The position numbers and the translations under genes were made by a program. Shown here piece by piece: positions 1 to 13,785 of a DNA stretch of 64,000 bases. Numbering within the stretch: position 1 is the first letter of the stretch; every line of letters starts with the position of its first letter. The DNA is from Unio delphinus (Eukaryota > Mollusca > Bivalvia > Unionida > Unionidae), in NCBI GenBank assembly GCA_029339505.1, contig JAQISU010000179.1:10835001-10899000 (forward strand), in the 5' to 3' direction. The notes beneath the pieces are model-generated. The model made no database searches. It had not been told where the DNA came from and saw only the letters and a list, made by a program, of their open reading frames with translations.

Positions 1-2320
1 AATCCACAAGAACACATGGATATCACCAGACCATGTAACAGAAAATCAGATTGACTACATCTACAAATCCAAGCTGTTCAGAAGATCCCTGAAATATTTG
101 AGGGTGAAGAGATGAATAGATATGGCATTTGACCACTGTTTAGTTGTCACAAGGCTATAACGTAAGTTGAAAAATAATTGGATGGGCGCAAAAGAGAAAA
201 AAACAAAGTATAACATTAACCTGTTGAAAGATGTAAAAACTAAAGACGAATACAGACTGAAGCTTAACAACAAGTACCAACAGCTAGAAGAGCTTCTGGA
301 AGATGAGGAAAACACTGGGAACAAAATACGGCAGAAAGTTTAAAGAGGCAGTAACATTAGAATGCCAATAAGTACTAGTCCCCATGAACCACCAACAGAA
401 ACACTGTATATCAGCCGAAACACTGAGTAAAATCCAGGGTCGATAACAGACGAAATCAGCAGTAAATGGCAGTAGGTCAAGACCTACAAAGATAAAAGTA
501 CAAAAAGGGCACAATGATGCCAACGGAGAAATGAGAAATGGCATCAATATAGATAAGAGAAGCAACGTTGAAGGACTAGCAGCAGAGGCAAATTAAGCGG
601 TTGGAAGTGGAAACATGAAGAAGCTGTACGACATCATCAAGAAGCTGTCCGGCAAGTACAGCAAAACAGTGAGACCCATAAAGGGAAACATGGAAAGAAT
701 ATCTTAAGTATAAAACACCAAATTAATAGATAGGCAGAACATTTTGTTGAACAGGTCGGCACCACTAAATCTCCCAAAAATTCACATAGCCAACACAAAT
801 CTCCTCATAAGCTCCGACAATCCATCCAGAGACAAGACCTGAAAAGCCATCAACAAGCTGAAGAACGGCAAAGCACCTGGACCTGATGACATCCCAGCAT
901 AATTCCCCAGAACAGAAAAATACGGTTCAGTGAAAATGTTATATGCTTTCTTTGAGAAGATCTGGGAGGAAGGTGAAATACAGACTGACTGAAAGGAGGA
1001 ATACCTCATCTAAATCCCAAAGATAGGCGACCTCAGCAATTGTTCCAACTTCACATGAATCAAACTCCTGTCAATACCACTAAATTGCTTCAACCGGGTC
1101 CTCTTGTAGAAGATGAAGGAGGCGGTCGACCCACAATTACGAGACGAGCAAGATAGCCTTCGGCAGATCATGCATGGGCCAAATAGCTACTCATCACATC
1201 ATAGTCTAGCAATCGTTGGGTTGGAATTCTTCACTCTACATTAACTTTGAGAAGGCATTCGACAGCGTAGAGGTAAAGACAACAGAGACGCGTATTCACC
1301 ACTACGGCATCCCTACCAAGTTGGTGAACCTGATCAAGACCGGTTATAACGGTATGTCCTGCAAAGTCAGTCATGGTGGACAGCATATAGACAGCGTCTT
1401 AGTGCTGGCAGGTGTGAGGCAAGGCAGCTTGCTGTCGCGATTTCTCTTCTCACCATCGACTGGATTATGAAGACGTCCACCAATTGGCGGAGATTTGCGA
1501 GGCAATGGACAGAATGGAGTCAACGTGTAGACCTGTACTTTGCCGATGACCTGGCGCTCTTGTCCCTCAGTTAGCAGCAAATGCAAGACTAGACCGACTT
1601 ACTGGAAACTACATCAGCACCGGTTTGCCTAAACATCCACACAGACAAAACCAATATCCTCAAGATCATTTATTTCCGTAACAACCCTATCTCATTGCTT
1701 GGAAGTCCCCTGGAAGAGGTGGAGTCCTTTATGTACCTGGCCAGCATTATCAACCAGCAGTGTGGCGCAGATACAGACGTCAAGGCGAGAAAAAGCTTTC
1801 ATACAGCTCAAGAACATATGGAGCTCCAAAGAAATTTCTTTGACTACCAAGATCGGACTCTGTTCATCTGCAACATGAAGCCAGTCCTAATGTATGAAAC
1901 AGTGGCCTGGAGAACCACCAAGTCAACGGTAAAGAGAGATCAGACTTCATTAACAGCTGCCTAAAAAGACTTCTCCAGATTCGCTGTCCAGACACCCCAG
2001 CAAGGCAAACCCGTGACAGATAATCTCCCAGCTTCCGGTAGAAGACGAGATCAAGACTATAATGCGAGGATGGAAAGGACACATTCTACGCAAGCCACTG
2101 ACCTACATTACCAGACAGGAATTGATTTGGAACCCTCAAGGCAGGAAGACAAGAGTCCCACCAAGAAACACCTGGCGACTTGACTTTGAGACGAATATCA
2201 CTAAGCTGGGTTACACCTGGAGTCAGCTCGAGGGATTGGCACAGGGCAAAGGTTTCAAGCGATCTTTTGTGGGCAGTCTATACCCCGGCAGGGGTGACGG
2301 GTTATACAGAACTGAACTTC
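1..2320 (+). mobile_element. Decayed LINE (RTE/CFDP2-like endonuclease-reverse transcriptase), 5' part outside the window
   Basis: This is a non-LTR retrotransposon relic read on the plus strand through many frameshifts and stops. In order it shows the end of an AP-endonuclease domain (ENQIDYI at 41-61), an RT N-terminal region (GKAPGPDDIPA at 867-899), the RT motif FEKAFDSV (1246-1269), VRQGSLLS (about 1413-1436), the catalytic box YFADDLALLS (1536-1565), then EVESFMYLASI near 1713 and the C-terminal WKGHILRKPLT (about 2070-2102) followed by WNPQGRK. The motif order is that of the single-ORF endonuclease/RT elements often annotated as craniofacial development protein 2-like. The exact clade is an inference. 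No frame is intact for more than 90 codons, so it cannot move on its own. It lies antisense within intron 3 of the receptor gene. The left end is cut by the window edge and the 3' boundary near 2.3 kb is approximate. Confidence 0.85.
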
Positions 2321-5300
2321 CGACCACTTGAACACATTCGAACTAGTCACAGTGTCCATAATATTCAAATAGCAAACGTTAAAACGTGTATGTTGAAGTG
2401 CGTGTCATTGTCCATTTTCGTATAAAGAGTAAGTTTGCAAAACTCACAAACGGGAAACGCTACGTCGGTGAAACGTTTTTTCCAGCACATTCGAGTGTAA
2501 TTGTATACTGCTATCAAAATGTTTTTTCAATAGTAATAATAATAGTAATTTATAAAAATCATTATTCTACTTATCGTATGTAACAATATGTTGTTACTGA
2601 CAAATAAAATATATTAATTTATAGATTAGATGTCTTAACGAATCTGCTAGTGGCCAAAGCTTAGAAGGAATTTAGGTGGAGAAAAATATTAGGAAGAATG
2701 GCTATTTGAAACCTCCGGTGCACTGATATGGATGTACTAAAATCCAAATTTCAGTAAGTAGTTGATACATGTAATTTATGAACTAATACTTAATAATAAG
2801 AATTTTAATATTATGCTTGTTTTGTTTCCTGTTACTTTTCATTGGGGTGCTGTTTTGGAGTATATTTGTAATGTTTGGAAATTCTGTTTTTGCTGTTTTG
2901 GAAAACTTGTGCAAACACTCAGCCTTAGAGTACAAGAGAACTTAGATAAGGCAAAAATCTGATAAGAGAAAAGGTACAACCATAAACTAATTTTTAATTA
3001 CCTAGTTAAACTGTGTTAATATTATAATGAAACCAAAATAAATTTCGACATAAATAGTATGCATAGCTTTGTCTCCAAAATCTAAAACAGTTTTGTTCCA
3101 TTGGAAAAGAAACTCAGTATATACTATCAGCCATTCACTTAAATCCTGTGAAATTTTGCAAAGATATGATTTTACAAGATTACGTTACCCTTGTGCTTTG
3201 AAAGACATATCTTGTGTATATAAGCCACTATACCTCTTAAATATAACTTACCGGCATATTCTTTGTGTCAAATGTATGACAATCTTGATGATCTTTTGTA
3301 ATGTACATTTGAATTTCAAATTTTGTATTCAATGGAGTATACATAAAAATATACGTTTTTATATTTAATGTTTAATGGGAATAAGATATTCACACAAAAT
3401 TATCTTCTTCATACTCGCAGTTCTGGTAAAACGACAACGGAATAACATTTCGATGAGAAAACAACTTTTTCCAGTCAGAACAAGCGCTATATGTTGCATA
3501 GGACATTTTTTAATCCAAAGTGTCATCTTAAACTCCTAATTCCTTTTATTTATTTCCAAACATGTATTTTCTCCTTTCTGGGGTTATCCTTTGGTATGTC
3601 CCAATATCATTTGATCTTGAAAACATCTTTCTTGTATTTGTCAAGACAGACCACATTGTTTAGATTCGAATCCAGAAATGAACGTTACTGATCAATACAA
3701 TGCAATCAATTGAAAGTCGTTGATACCTGGCATAGCTGATGTGGTTCTAGACAGGGCTTTATGCAAAATACGTTGAACGTTTTTATTGCGTATTTATCTA
3801 TCTTGCAGATCAGGATATTCACCATGAAATATTCGATTTTGTGGAAGAAGCTATTTTAAGTGCGTCACCATTAATTATGTACAGTTAGTATGTTCACTTC
3901 CCAAACTGAGAAATTAAGACGGCTATCATTTGATATTTTCCAAACGAGAACATATAATGCAGGATACAAGCGAATATTCGATGAAGGGTAAGTTGTACAG
4001 TGCATACATATATTCTGAGAAATATATAATTATAAATGAAATTAACTGAGACGACTTAAATTTCAACTTACTCATTATACCCATCAATGTTACTTTGGGT
4101 AGAGCAATTCAAACATATGCAATTTTTATGATTTATTTAAATTATATAAATATTAATGATGGATTTATAATGTCCCTCTTTCGTCCAGATTACATAACCT
4201 GATATCTGATTTTAATTAGAACCTTCAATAAGTTATAAATATTACGTATTCTCAAGAAACAAGATAACCTTTATAAAGTACTCGTGTCCTGTCTTCCCAT
4301 AAAAATAGCATGTAAGGATCCACGGTTCCAATTTGTTACAAATCCTTTTCAAAGATGTTGAACATATCTTGTTTTCCTAGTGCAAACTGCCAATATACGC
4401 ACCAAATTGAAACATCTGACGTCCATAACACTAGAAGGGAAATCTCAGATAGCACAATTCAGAACCAATATGCCCTGATTAGTTTTTATATTACAGGATT
4501 CATGACATAATTTGATTCAAGAGTTTATTCTCCGGTTCTATGAAATGTAATAGAAGAAGATATTTAATCGAAAAACTATCCGAAAGGGATGTCAACCCGA
4601 AAACAAATCCTTGGCAATGAATTGACATGAATGAGTATATTATACTCAAGTTGGTGTACGCAAGGATGTCGTATTGAAATATGTTTGTAGTGGGCGCAAA
4701 GAAATACTGTGAAACGTGGCGCCAACGGGATATTTGATTGCCTCTATAATGAACAAGTCAAAACAGCATCAATACATTGAGAATAATTCATCGTCTTATA
4801 GTTGAAATGTTTGATAAATTTATTCACTGACTGACGATGATTGAAATATCCGAAAATAAAGAAGAATTTATTTCTGAACTGATTTATTTGAATTAGAAAA
4901 TATCATTAGATATTTACCTTTGAGACCATGTCATCAGCAATGTGAATTTTTAAAAAATGTATATTCACTGAATATAATTGATAGTTTGTTAAGAGTTGGA
5001 TGATTGAAATTTTAATTTTTCGTAGCGTTTCGTTTCGGAAGAAAATATAATATGTGCTCATACTCGACCTTTTCGCCTAGAAATAAATATAAATATAAAT
5101 CCTTAATTGATCTAGCTAGTAGCTTCCTTCAGTCACTTTCTCGTTTCAAAGACAAAGACACGCAACAGGAGAAGTTATATATTTATGTTTAATAATTGTC
5201 AATAATGAATAAAATATCGGTGATGTCCGAATGTATCACTTTTCCAAACAAACATGTTAAAAACCGTTAAGTACAGAGATACGTTTGAAGCCCGAGTAAA

Positions 5301-5831
5301 CAAATTTCAATATGTCGGGCGTGAAACAGTTCAAGTACTATTTATGGTGTGTCGGTATACTATACAACGACGTGGTATTTTAGCATATTTGGTACAATAC
5401 AATTCATAAAAAGACGTGGTATTTCAATATGTTTAGTGTATTTGTGGTTTTTTAACGTCCTTAATATGATACAGAGAATATCAAAGACATTGCATTATTA
5501 TCACGTTTGTTGTAATATACCAAAGATGTAGTCATATTCACTCAGTCAGTCAACAAAATACTACAATTCCTTAATTTACAATGAACTAATAGCTGAGAAA
5601 ATTTATTACTCATGTTTCTCAAATAATTCCTCGAGAAACACGGACGCTTCTGAACTGATAGGTAGAGATATCGGAATAGTACGTCTACTTATAAAGTATC
5701 ATATTGAATGTTAAGATACAACCAATCTGAAATGCTTAGATGCAATCCTTCTTAAAATGAAAGTAATAGTTATGGAATAATTATTCAAAATTATGATTGG
5801 CTCTTAGCATATATAGGTGAAACTTACTTAC
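2321..5831 (-). other. Part of intron 3 of the GABA receptor-like gene
   Basis: This is AT-rich sequence between the LINE relic and exon 3. I searched the minus strand for the expected next exon, which should start with a DYT-type sequence after an AG acceptor, and did not find it here. Exon 4 is therefore probably beyond the left edge. All open frames are short and unrecognisable. The intron starts with a GTAAGT donor at 5831 and descends. Confidence 0.6.
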
Positions 5832-5899
5832 CATATTGACTTCAGATATTGAATCAAAACTTGCCAAAATTATCTCGATGCCTATCATCAACGGTTTAC
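5832..5899 (-). CDS. GABA-A receptor beta-like subunit, coding exon 3 (68 nt)
   Basis: This internal exon of a Cys-loop chloride channel subunit encodes part of the extracellular ligand-binding domain at its first beta strands. The acceptor is TTTCTTTGCAG before 5899 and the donor is GTAAGT after 5832. The exon begins with two bases that complete the Gly codon opened by exon 2, followed by 22 codons ending at a phase-0 boundary after Met. It reads KPLMIGIEIILASF followed by DSISEVNM. This closely matches the block ending in SEVNM that precedes DYT in GABA-A beta and LCCH3-type subunits. From what I know of the family, a 68-nt exon at this position with these phases is a hallmark of GABA receptor genes. 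It is separated from exon 2 by 35.2 kb. It is too short to be found by open-frame length alone. GluCl or another anion channel is possible, but the beta-type GABA match is better. Confidence 0.93.
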
Positions 5900-6069
5900 C
5901 TGCAAAGAAAATGAAGACTTTATTGGCAAATGCCTTCATTTAAACTTAATCAGCTTTGTTTTGGCAAAATGCCATCCACAATGATGTTTAAAGAATTATT
6001 ATATCCAAGATTTCCTAAATTTATCATTTATATTTCAAATGTAATTACCAATATATCTTTCAGGTGGCA

Positions 6070-6070
<1 letters not shown>

Positions 6071-6149
<79 letters not shown>
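6071..6149. repeat. (TA)n microsatellite
   Basis: About 79 bp of uninterrupted TA dinucleotide. It creates long but meaningless open frames of alternating Tyr and Ile on both strands. It lies 170 bp from exon 3, on the acceptor side. Confidence 0.98.
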
Positions 6150-6151
<2 letters not shown>

Positions 6152-8525
6152 GGTCTGTATATCTGCATTGGCTGTACGACCGTCAATAAAATGAATACAC
6201 GTGTTACAATATTTCCTCATTTCAAAATTTGCGAGTACAGTGTTATTGTTCTAGTAAGGGACACCATTCAATATCAAAGAGATCTTTTTCCCATTATTTG
6301 AACATGACAAATATGTCTACTTAAAAGAACAACTTTTTTTAAAGAGAGAGAAAGGTCTACATTGTTTATGAAATTTACCAATGCACCAAGAGATAGAGAC
6401 AAAATAAACTACTTAATATTCGAATATAGAAACATTTATTCTGCCTATAATACTAAATTACTCATGTAGTAACTGTATATAGTAAAACAAATCCCTTTTT
6501 CCCATTAAAATGAGGAAAGGATTTATTATGTGGATACTAAAATAACAAATGAGTTTGCTTGAACACGTACTCTTAAACACTGCGCACATACTAAAAGAAA
6601 TGTTTGCTTTACTATTTAAGGTGTTCGGAAAGATTAATAGCTATAGCTGTCCTTGTAGCAACTATATAAGAACAACTGAAAAATACAAGCAATGTTTAAA
6701 AAATAATGACTCAACGAATGTAGTATATATTTATATCAGCAAACAAGCATAGTTCATGTCTATATATTTATTCTTTTGGCATCATGGAAGTAAATTGTTA
6801 GGTATTCCGGATCTTTTGTAAAAATAGTTATTGAAAAGTTTAAAGTAGTTCAACTGTAATTTAATAGAATATAAATGTATGTTTAAAGATTGCTGTCTTA
6901 TATAACAGGGACGAAATGAAGAATACGAAACACCGTAGAGGTCAAGCCGCCCAGCAACCCAACCCCACATCAATCCACCTACACACACCATGACGCCGGA
7001 GCAAAACAGTTATTTTGTTTAGGCAAAAGCCAATTCCATATTCTTGGCGAAACTGAGGGCACGTAAGACTGCTTCGAAAGGATAAAGTCTGATTGGATTG
7101 TACACACCAGTTTAAGCCACCTTGTGCCCAATGATAACCGCAAACATCTTGTGTATCATTACGAAAACATTCCAATTATCCAGACCTCTTTGTCCAAAAA
7201 TAGCAGCCACCTTTACTTTAAAGTGCGCTCCATAGCACCTATTGCCTATAGACAAGTCTATTTTGAGCAGAAGCAACATTACATTATAAATACAAATGAA
7301 AATGGATCTAAACTTGCAAAGGACAATTGAAGCGTGAAACTAAACTATTACATAATCCGATCACGAAGTTATACAAGTCACCAAGGTTAAATATCCACGT
7401 AGAATTGCAGCTGATACAAGACTTGCCGTGGCGATAATGCAATGCGGGGCTCAGAAAAAAAAAACACTGAACGCATGTGACAAAGCAGCCATAATACGAT
7501 ATGTAAGCAGCGTATGTGAAACAGTTAGAAAGACAACTAGACCATGTACCAGAAACATTTATTAATTAGATATACATCTGACCACTTTAAAATTTAATAA
7601 TATTGTGTTTGTAAAAGGCAAAACACCATAAACATGTAAATCGCAGAACACAAGTGTAAGATGTCTAACACTGCAGTGCGCCAAAGACCTCTCAAAACTC
7701 GTTTACCACTGACATGTATTAGGATGTCTCACTGTTTGGTGCTTGATGATGGCTGAAAAGGTAATGAAGAGGAACCAACTGACTTGAAAGGCATTGAACA
7801 ACCAGGTCGTGTAGCCTGTGGAATCAGGGCATGGTTATAAAACAACTCTTAACCATACCATGAAGTCTGTATAATGTTACAAAAGTGTGATCAATGGCCA
7901 GAATCGCCTTGACTCACATTAACTGCATTAAGGTAACTTTTCTCCGCAATGAATTCGTATGTGACCTAATCAGAACGTGCATGCCACGAGCAGGCTCAGG
8001 AAGACATCCAACATGTACAGGCCGAATAACAGCTTAATCCCAACGAGCATTTAAATTTCCCCCAATGAGTGGCTTCACGATCAGATAAATGACGAAAAAG
8101 CCAAATCAACATGGTGCGAATTCTACTAGGTGGTTCCTGCAGATGAATAGCCACATATTTTACTTTTACACGTTATCTGCAGAGCAAACGAATACTAAAT
8201 GACTAAATGTCGTTGCGTATCTTGCAACCTTCGACCTGCCGTGTTGTCCGTAAACAGTTCAAGCGTTTAGCATACGGCAAATCAAGCTAACATTTCGTCG
8301 TGTTTTCCCCAATCTGCATATACTCAGAGGTTGGATAGCAAACATACTTTGTAGCTTAGGAGCAGCTAACTCAACAAACTACTAAACCAGAACGTATATT
8401 CAGCCTGAATAAATATACTATAGTCCACGAAGTAACTGATGGCCAGACAATGATGGGAAACACTCCAACGTCACAAAATATGTTGCCAGGTTATGGCACA
8501 AAAATCATGTCATTTGGCAGACTGG
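6150..8525. other. Intronic sequence without recognised features
   Basis: AT-rich and non-repetitive up to about 6.9 kb, then less AT-rich between 6.9 and 8.5 kb. The change in composition at 6.9-8.5 kb suggests an old mobile element. I considered a Tc1-like transposase on the minus strand there but could not confirm one motif. Confidence 0.4.
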
Positions 8526-9700
8526 TGAGAAATAGTGGCTTACGATGAATATCCCTAAGCTGAGTTTAGTACAAGTATAATAGTCGCTTAAGATGAATAG
8601 CTCTAAGCTGAGTTTAGTACAAGTCTAATAGTGGCTTAAGACGAATTGCCTTGAGCTGAGTTTATTACAAATCTGAGAGCTCTTTAAGATGAATGGCCCT
8701 AAGCTGTGTTTAGTACAAGTATGATACTGGTTTAAGCTGAAAGGCCACATGCTGAACTTAGTATAAGTCTGATATTGGCTTGGGATGAATGGCCTAGGCT
8801 GAATTTAGTACAAGTCTGATTGTGGATTGGGATGAACGGCATAGGCTGAGCTTAGTACAAGTCAGATAATGGATTGGGATGAATGGCCTAGGCTGAATTT
8901 AGTACAAGTAAGATAGTGGATTGGGATGAATAGCCTAGGCTGGGTTTAGTACAAGTCAGATAGTGGATTGGGATCAATAACCTAAGCTGACTTTAGTACA
9001 AGTCCGATAGTGGATTGGGATGAATGGCCCAGGTTGAGGTTAGTATAAGTCTGATAGTGGAATGGGATGAATGGCCCAGGTTGAGGTTAGTATAAGTCTG
9101 ATAGTGGATTGGGATGAATGGCCCAGGTTGAGGTTAGTATAAGTCTGATAGTGGAATGGGATGAATGGCCCAGGTTGAGGTTAGTATAAGTCTGATAGTG
9201 GAATGGGATGAATGGCCCAGGTTGAGGTTAGTATAAGTCTGATAGTGGAATGGGATAAATGGCCCAGGTTGAGGTTAGTATAAGTCTGATAGTGGAATGG
9301 GATGAATGGCCCAGGTTGAGGTTAGTATAAGTCTGATAGTGGAATCGGATGAATGGCCCAGGGTGAGGTTAGTATAAGTCTGATAGTGGAATGGGATGAA
9401 TGGCCCAGGTTGAGGTTAGTATAAGTCTGATAGTGGAATGGGATGAATGGCCCAGGTTGAGGTTAGTATAAGTCTGATAGTGGAATGGGATGAATGGCCC
9501 AGGGTGAGGTTAGTATAAGTCTGATAGTGGAATGGGATGAATGGCCCAGGTTGAGGTTAGTATAAGTCTGATAGTGGAATGGGATGAATGGCCCAGGTTG
9601 AGGTTAGTATAAGTCTGATAGTGGAATGGGATGAATGGCCCAGGATGAGGCTAGTATAAGTCTGATAGTGGAATGGGATGAATGGCCCAGGTTGATGATA
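8526..9700. repeat. 47-bp minisatellite, about 25 copies
   Basis: Tandem copies of a 47-bp unit containing GTCTGATAGTGGAATGGGAT followed by GAATGGCCCAGG and a TTAGTATAAG segment. Copies at the left end (8.53-9.0 kb) are diverged (variants with GGCTTAAGATGAAT and TTTAGTACAAG). Copies from about 9.05 to 9.70 kb are nearly identical. The gradient suggests recent amplification at the right side by unequal exchange or slippage. Stops in all frames make coding unlikely. Confidence 0.95.
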
Positions 9701-11032
9701 GTATGATATCAGATCAATGCGATGAATACAAGTTAATATTAATGCGCTATTAAAGGTTTTCCCAGATGTAATGAAACAAAGTCAACAGACATCTCATGTC
9801 AATGATCCTAAGGGATCGTCTGATCAAAGATTACAAGGAAGCATTTTGCTAACGATAATTACGAAGTTCAAGAAATGCTGCTCATATATGCATTGAAAGA
9901 TCCAGTAGTAAAATATGTTTAAAAATTGCAAGTTATGCAATGTGGCAGTTTAGCGATTCCAAAGAGAGTTAGAAGAAAAAAAAATGAAAGTCCCATTATT
10001 ACGTCTCAAACATTAACAGATCTGAGATGTAGGAATAAATAAACATTGAGCAAAATTATAACAAACATTCTTAAATTATTACAATACTTATGAAAAACAT
10101 GCTTCGAGACCTTCTCAATGAAAATGTAAATGAGTACAGATTTAACGGTGATTTATTGAATTTTTTAATGAAACTTAACCATACTTGATGAACATTGAAC
10201 ATCGTAGATCATTCAAGAAACAAATTGCTTTTACGATGAAACGTATGAGAAAAAAGTCAGCACAGAAGAAAGACGTGACTGAGTACAGACTCAGTGGTTA
10301 GGAAAACAATTTCTCTTTTCGTCTTAACTGACTAAAATTATGCAAGGCCAAGTTAACTTAACTAATCATACTAGGAGAGTGGCTGATTCAGATCTTTACC
10401 TTGTTAAAAAATCTGAATGTTTCTTGGTACTCTGAACAAGCGCCGAAGTTCAACATCGCTAAACATTTGACGTACGTCATTATAAATAATCTACGTCAAA
10501 TCTGACTTTTTATTGTCCATCTGATTTGATGGAAATTACTTTGTATTTTTCTTTTCACAGGTACCGGGTAAAAGCACGGTAATAAAACGGAAAGTCTAAA
10601 ATGTATTTTGTTGCAGTTTCACACCAAACCCTTGATTTCCAAATGGTGTTTACATGTATAGCGAAACCTTCCATTCATACTCCTTGATTTTCTAATAGTG
10701 TTCGAACGTACAGTGACACGTTTCTCTAATATAAGCATCAATTTGATGTTATCACACATCTTTATAAGGCAGAACTCTCAAGCGTTAAAAGACAGGGGAT
10801 GTTAAATGCTTTAATCTGATCAGCCAATATTATAGTTACACATGATCATTTGTATAATAGAGAATGAAGCTTGGTGGAAAAACCATGCCAAGAGAAAGAC
10901 GTCAGCAACTGTTTTTGTAAGCATGTCATTACATTTCATACAAAAAGTAATTTGTTTGCGACTTACATTCAAAATGGTATTTCAAACGTCTCAAACGAAA
11001 TCCACCAACTTTAGAACTCAATAATAATATTG

Positions 11033-11034
<2 letters not shown>
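9701..11034. other. Intronic AT-rich sequence, nothing recognised
   Basis: No coding, RNA or mobile-element signature was seen. Open frames are all below about 60 codons. Confidence 0.5.

Positions 11035-11105
<71 letters not shown>
11035..11105. repeat. (AT)n microsatellite
   Basis: About 71 bp of AT dinucleotide repeat. Confidence 0.98.
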
Positions 11106-11112
<7 letters not shown>

Positions 11113-11698
11113 GAATGTCGTAATAACAACTGACTGGTATAAGTCTAATTTGGTTAATAATCTAGAAGTGTTCCAATTTTATTTGCCAGTCGGCGATTTG
11201 TCTTTCTATGACGACCATGTGTAGCTCTTGAGATTGTAGACTTGCCCAAAATGGATCATTTGTACGAAAGTTTCGACTGAATTGAGATTGTTGTAATTCT
11301 TCTTTCTGACGCAAGTTACTGAATTATTTTACATACTAATATTACTATCTGATGTCGTCTTTACTGTAGGAAGAAAATGTATTTATAAAGTTTCATAGTC
11401 TTGAAATTACTGGTGAGATGGTGTTGCGTAATAATGGCTGCCGACATATTTGTCTCTTAACGATATATGACAGCTCATTTAAAAAGAATACTATGATACC
11501 TATAATATGTTTCATTACGAATTCGAATACCGTGAAGATATAGATGGTTAAACAAAACGTGTCTGTTATTATATTTGTGTTGTAATATTTATTTAATGCA
11601 AGAAACATTAGAATTTATTATTTTGATGGTTAGTACCCATGTTTTAATTTCAAACGCACATCCTTGGTTTAAGCGTACGCAGTGTAATGGAGAAGTGC

Positions 11699-11921
11699 TG
11701 TTGCTGTTGTAGTTGTTGTATATTTTAACGCATGTTTTCAGCACAAGATACGCTATACATGGCAGCCAGTATTACTGATGGAGGAACTTGACGCTAATGG
11801 CAAGCTTTCTCACATACCAACATTGGCCAGATCTGAGACTCGAACTCACGGAGACAGATGTGAGTTGACATTGATCCGTAACGGAGTGCGGTTTAGACCA
11901 CTCGGCCACTCAGGGTCCCCC
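11699..11921 (-). mobile_element. tRNA-derived SINE (family 1), minus orientation, with target duplication
   Basis: The reverse strand starts with a tRNA-Leu-like head: GAGTGGCCGAGTGGTCTAAA (A-box region) and later GAGTTCGAGTCTCAG (B box). The body contains ATGTGAGAAAGCTTGCCA and a conserved GGCTGCCATGTATAGC segment, and it ends in a short CAACAACAGC-like tail. The flanking direct repeat GGAGAAGTGC occurs at 11689-11698 and 11922-11931, as expected for L1/RTE-style retroposition. It is shorter than the copy at 19.5 kb because a CCCGGG-containing segment is missing. The head and body resemble SINEs widespread in molluscs. The family name is not certain. Confidence 0.85.
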
Positions 11922-12684
11922 GGAGAAGTGCATTGTGTTGAATAGAATGTTGATAGAGACTACTAACTCCTGAGAATCACTCGTCCCTGGCCCGTAATAC
12001 AGAAATGTACAACACTAACAAGGTGTATTAACATGGTACACAGAGGGGAAATAGATGATTTTTTTAACGTTAATCAGATGCTTTAAAACTAAACATGACA
12101 AAGATAAGCGATTGCCTGAAGTGGGTGTTTGTCCTGTTTGAAACATTGACATTGAACTTAGGCTTTAAAATGTTTGTAAATGTGTATAAAATAGTTGAAG
12201 ACAAATACATTAGGCATGATATAGTGAGAAGCAAAAAATTGATATACATTGGTATGTTAATTCTATTAGACGGAATGACAAGTTGGTGTGATTTGTCTCA
12301 AGAAACTCTTTATCTTGGCATTAAAGAGATTTATTGTTTTTGTTTCATCACAAATAAGCGAACATAATGCTGTGTAACCATACAAACATCTGAACTACAT
12401 AATACTGAAGAGGACCAGGTTGTCGACGTTTTTACGAAACCATCATGCATGTCGTTTTTCTGGATTGTTTTTAAAATGTGTACGGGTTAAAGCAGATGAA
12501 ATATGTGTCAAAAGTAACAATAATCCTGGACATTACTGATACCTGTACGAAAGGCAAAGCTTACCCAATAGGTTCAGTGACAAAAGAGATAAGAGCCATA
12601 TTTCAATGATGTGCTTGTTCAACTCAAAAATGTTGAAAGCCAATAATTTACATAATGCTAATTGCTTTGGGAATTTGCAACTGT
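11922..12684. other. Intronic sequence, nothing recognised
   Basis: Contains one 90-codon plus-strand frame (12095-12367) with no recognisable domain and AT-driven composition. I do not regard it as a gene. Confidence 0.45.
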
Positions 12685-12790
12685 ATGGGTTGGATATCGG
12701 GACTAGTGTACGACAACCGTTTGGGTTTATATCGGGACTAGTGTATGGCAACTGTTTGATTTCGATATCAGGACGAGTGTACATCAAACT
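12685..12790. repeat. 35-bp tandem repeat, 3 copies
   Basis: Three copies of a unit built around ATCGGGACTAGTGTA, diverging towards the third copy (ATCAGGACGAGTGTAC). Confidence 0.85.
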
Positions 12791-13050
12791 GAAGATTGAT
12801 AAATCCTATATTTACAGAAAATAAAAAGCATTTTAACACAGCAAGCATTATGTCATTTCTTTTAGACAAATATATCATAAAGCAAGCGCATGAACTTAAT
12901 CACTCGACTGGAAAGAAAACATAGATTCTGTTTATTTGCACGTAAGATGCACATCATATATACAACTTTTCAGTTATAACCTCCTATCCAGCAGTGACTA
13001 TTAAAGTTTACCAAAGCCCTTGTCAAACATGATCTGCATAAACAGGTAAA

Positions 13051-13785
13051 TGTCATGTGAAATAAAAAAAAATAATGTGAAATAACATAAATTTATGTGA
13101 AATAACATTATTTCATATGACATAACATAAAGTCATATTAAATAACATGTCATGTGAAAAAATGAGATCATATGAAATAACATAAAGTCATATGAAATAA
13201 CATAAAGTCATATGAAATAACATAACGTCATGTTAAATAACATAACGTCATTTTAAATAACATAAGGCATGTTAAAAAAAAACATAAAGTCATGTGAAAT
13301 AACATATATTCATATGAAATAGCATAAAGTTATCTGAAATAACATAAAGTAATGTGAAAAAACATAGTCATGTGAAACAACATAGATCATATACAATAGC
13401 TTAAAGTCAGATGAAAGAACAGTCATATGAAATAACATAGAGCCATATTAAATAACATAAAGTCATCTGAAATAGCTTAAAGCCATTTTAAATAACACTG
13501 TCATATAAAATAACACAAAGTCATATTAAATAACATAGTGTCATGTGAAATAACATAAAGTCATCTGAAATAGCTTAAAGCCATTTTAAATAACACTGTC
13601 ATATAAAATAACATAAAGTCATATTAAATAACATAGTGTCATTTGAAATAACATAAAGTCATATTAAATAACATAGTGCCATGTGAAATAACATAAAGTC
13701 ATATGAAATAGCTTAGATCCATATTAAATAAAATATATTTGTATGATATAGTACACAGTCATATGAAATAACAAAATCATATATA
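13051..13785. repeat. 20-bp minisatellite (AAATAACATAAAGTCATATG unit)
   Basis: About 35 imperfect copies of a 20-bp unit, with variants such as GTCATGTGAAATAACATAAA. A block of about 80-100 bp with TCATCTGAAATAGCTTAAAG occurs twice (about 13.46 and 13.56 kb), so there is also a higher-order duplication. The left edge is more degenerate. Confidence 0.92.

Noticed and set aside
1..5831. Exon 4 of the receptor gene (expected to begin with a DYT sequence)
   Set aside because: No acceptor followed by the expected coding block was found on the minus strand, so it is probably outside the window.
6942..8400. Tc1/mariner-like transposase on the minus strand
   Set aside because: Composition suggests an old element, but no DDE-region motif or helix-turn-helix block could be read.
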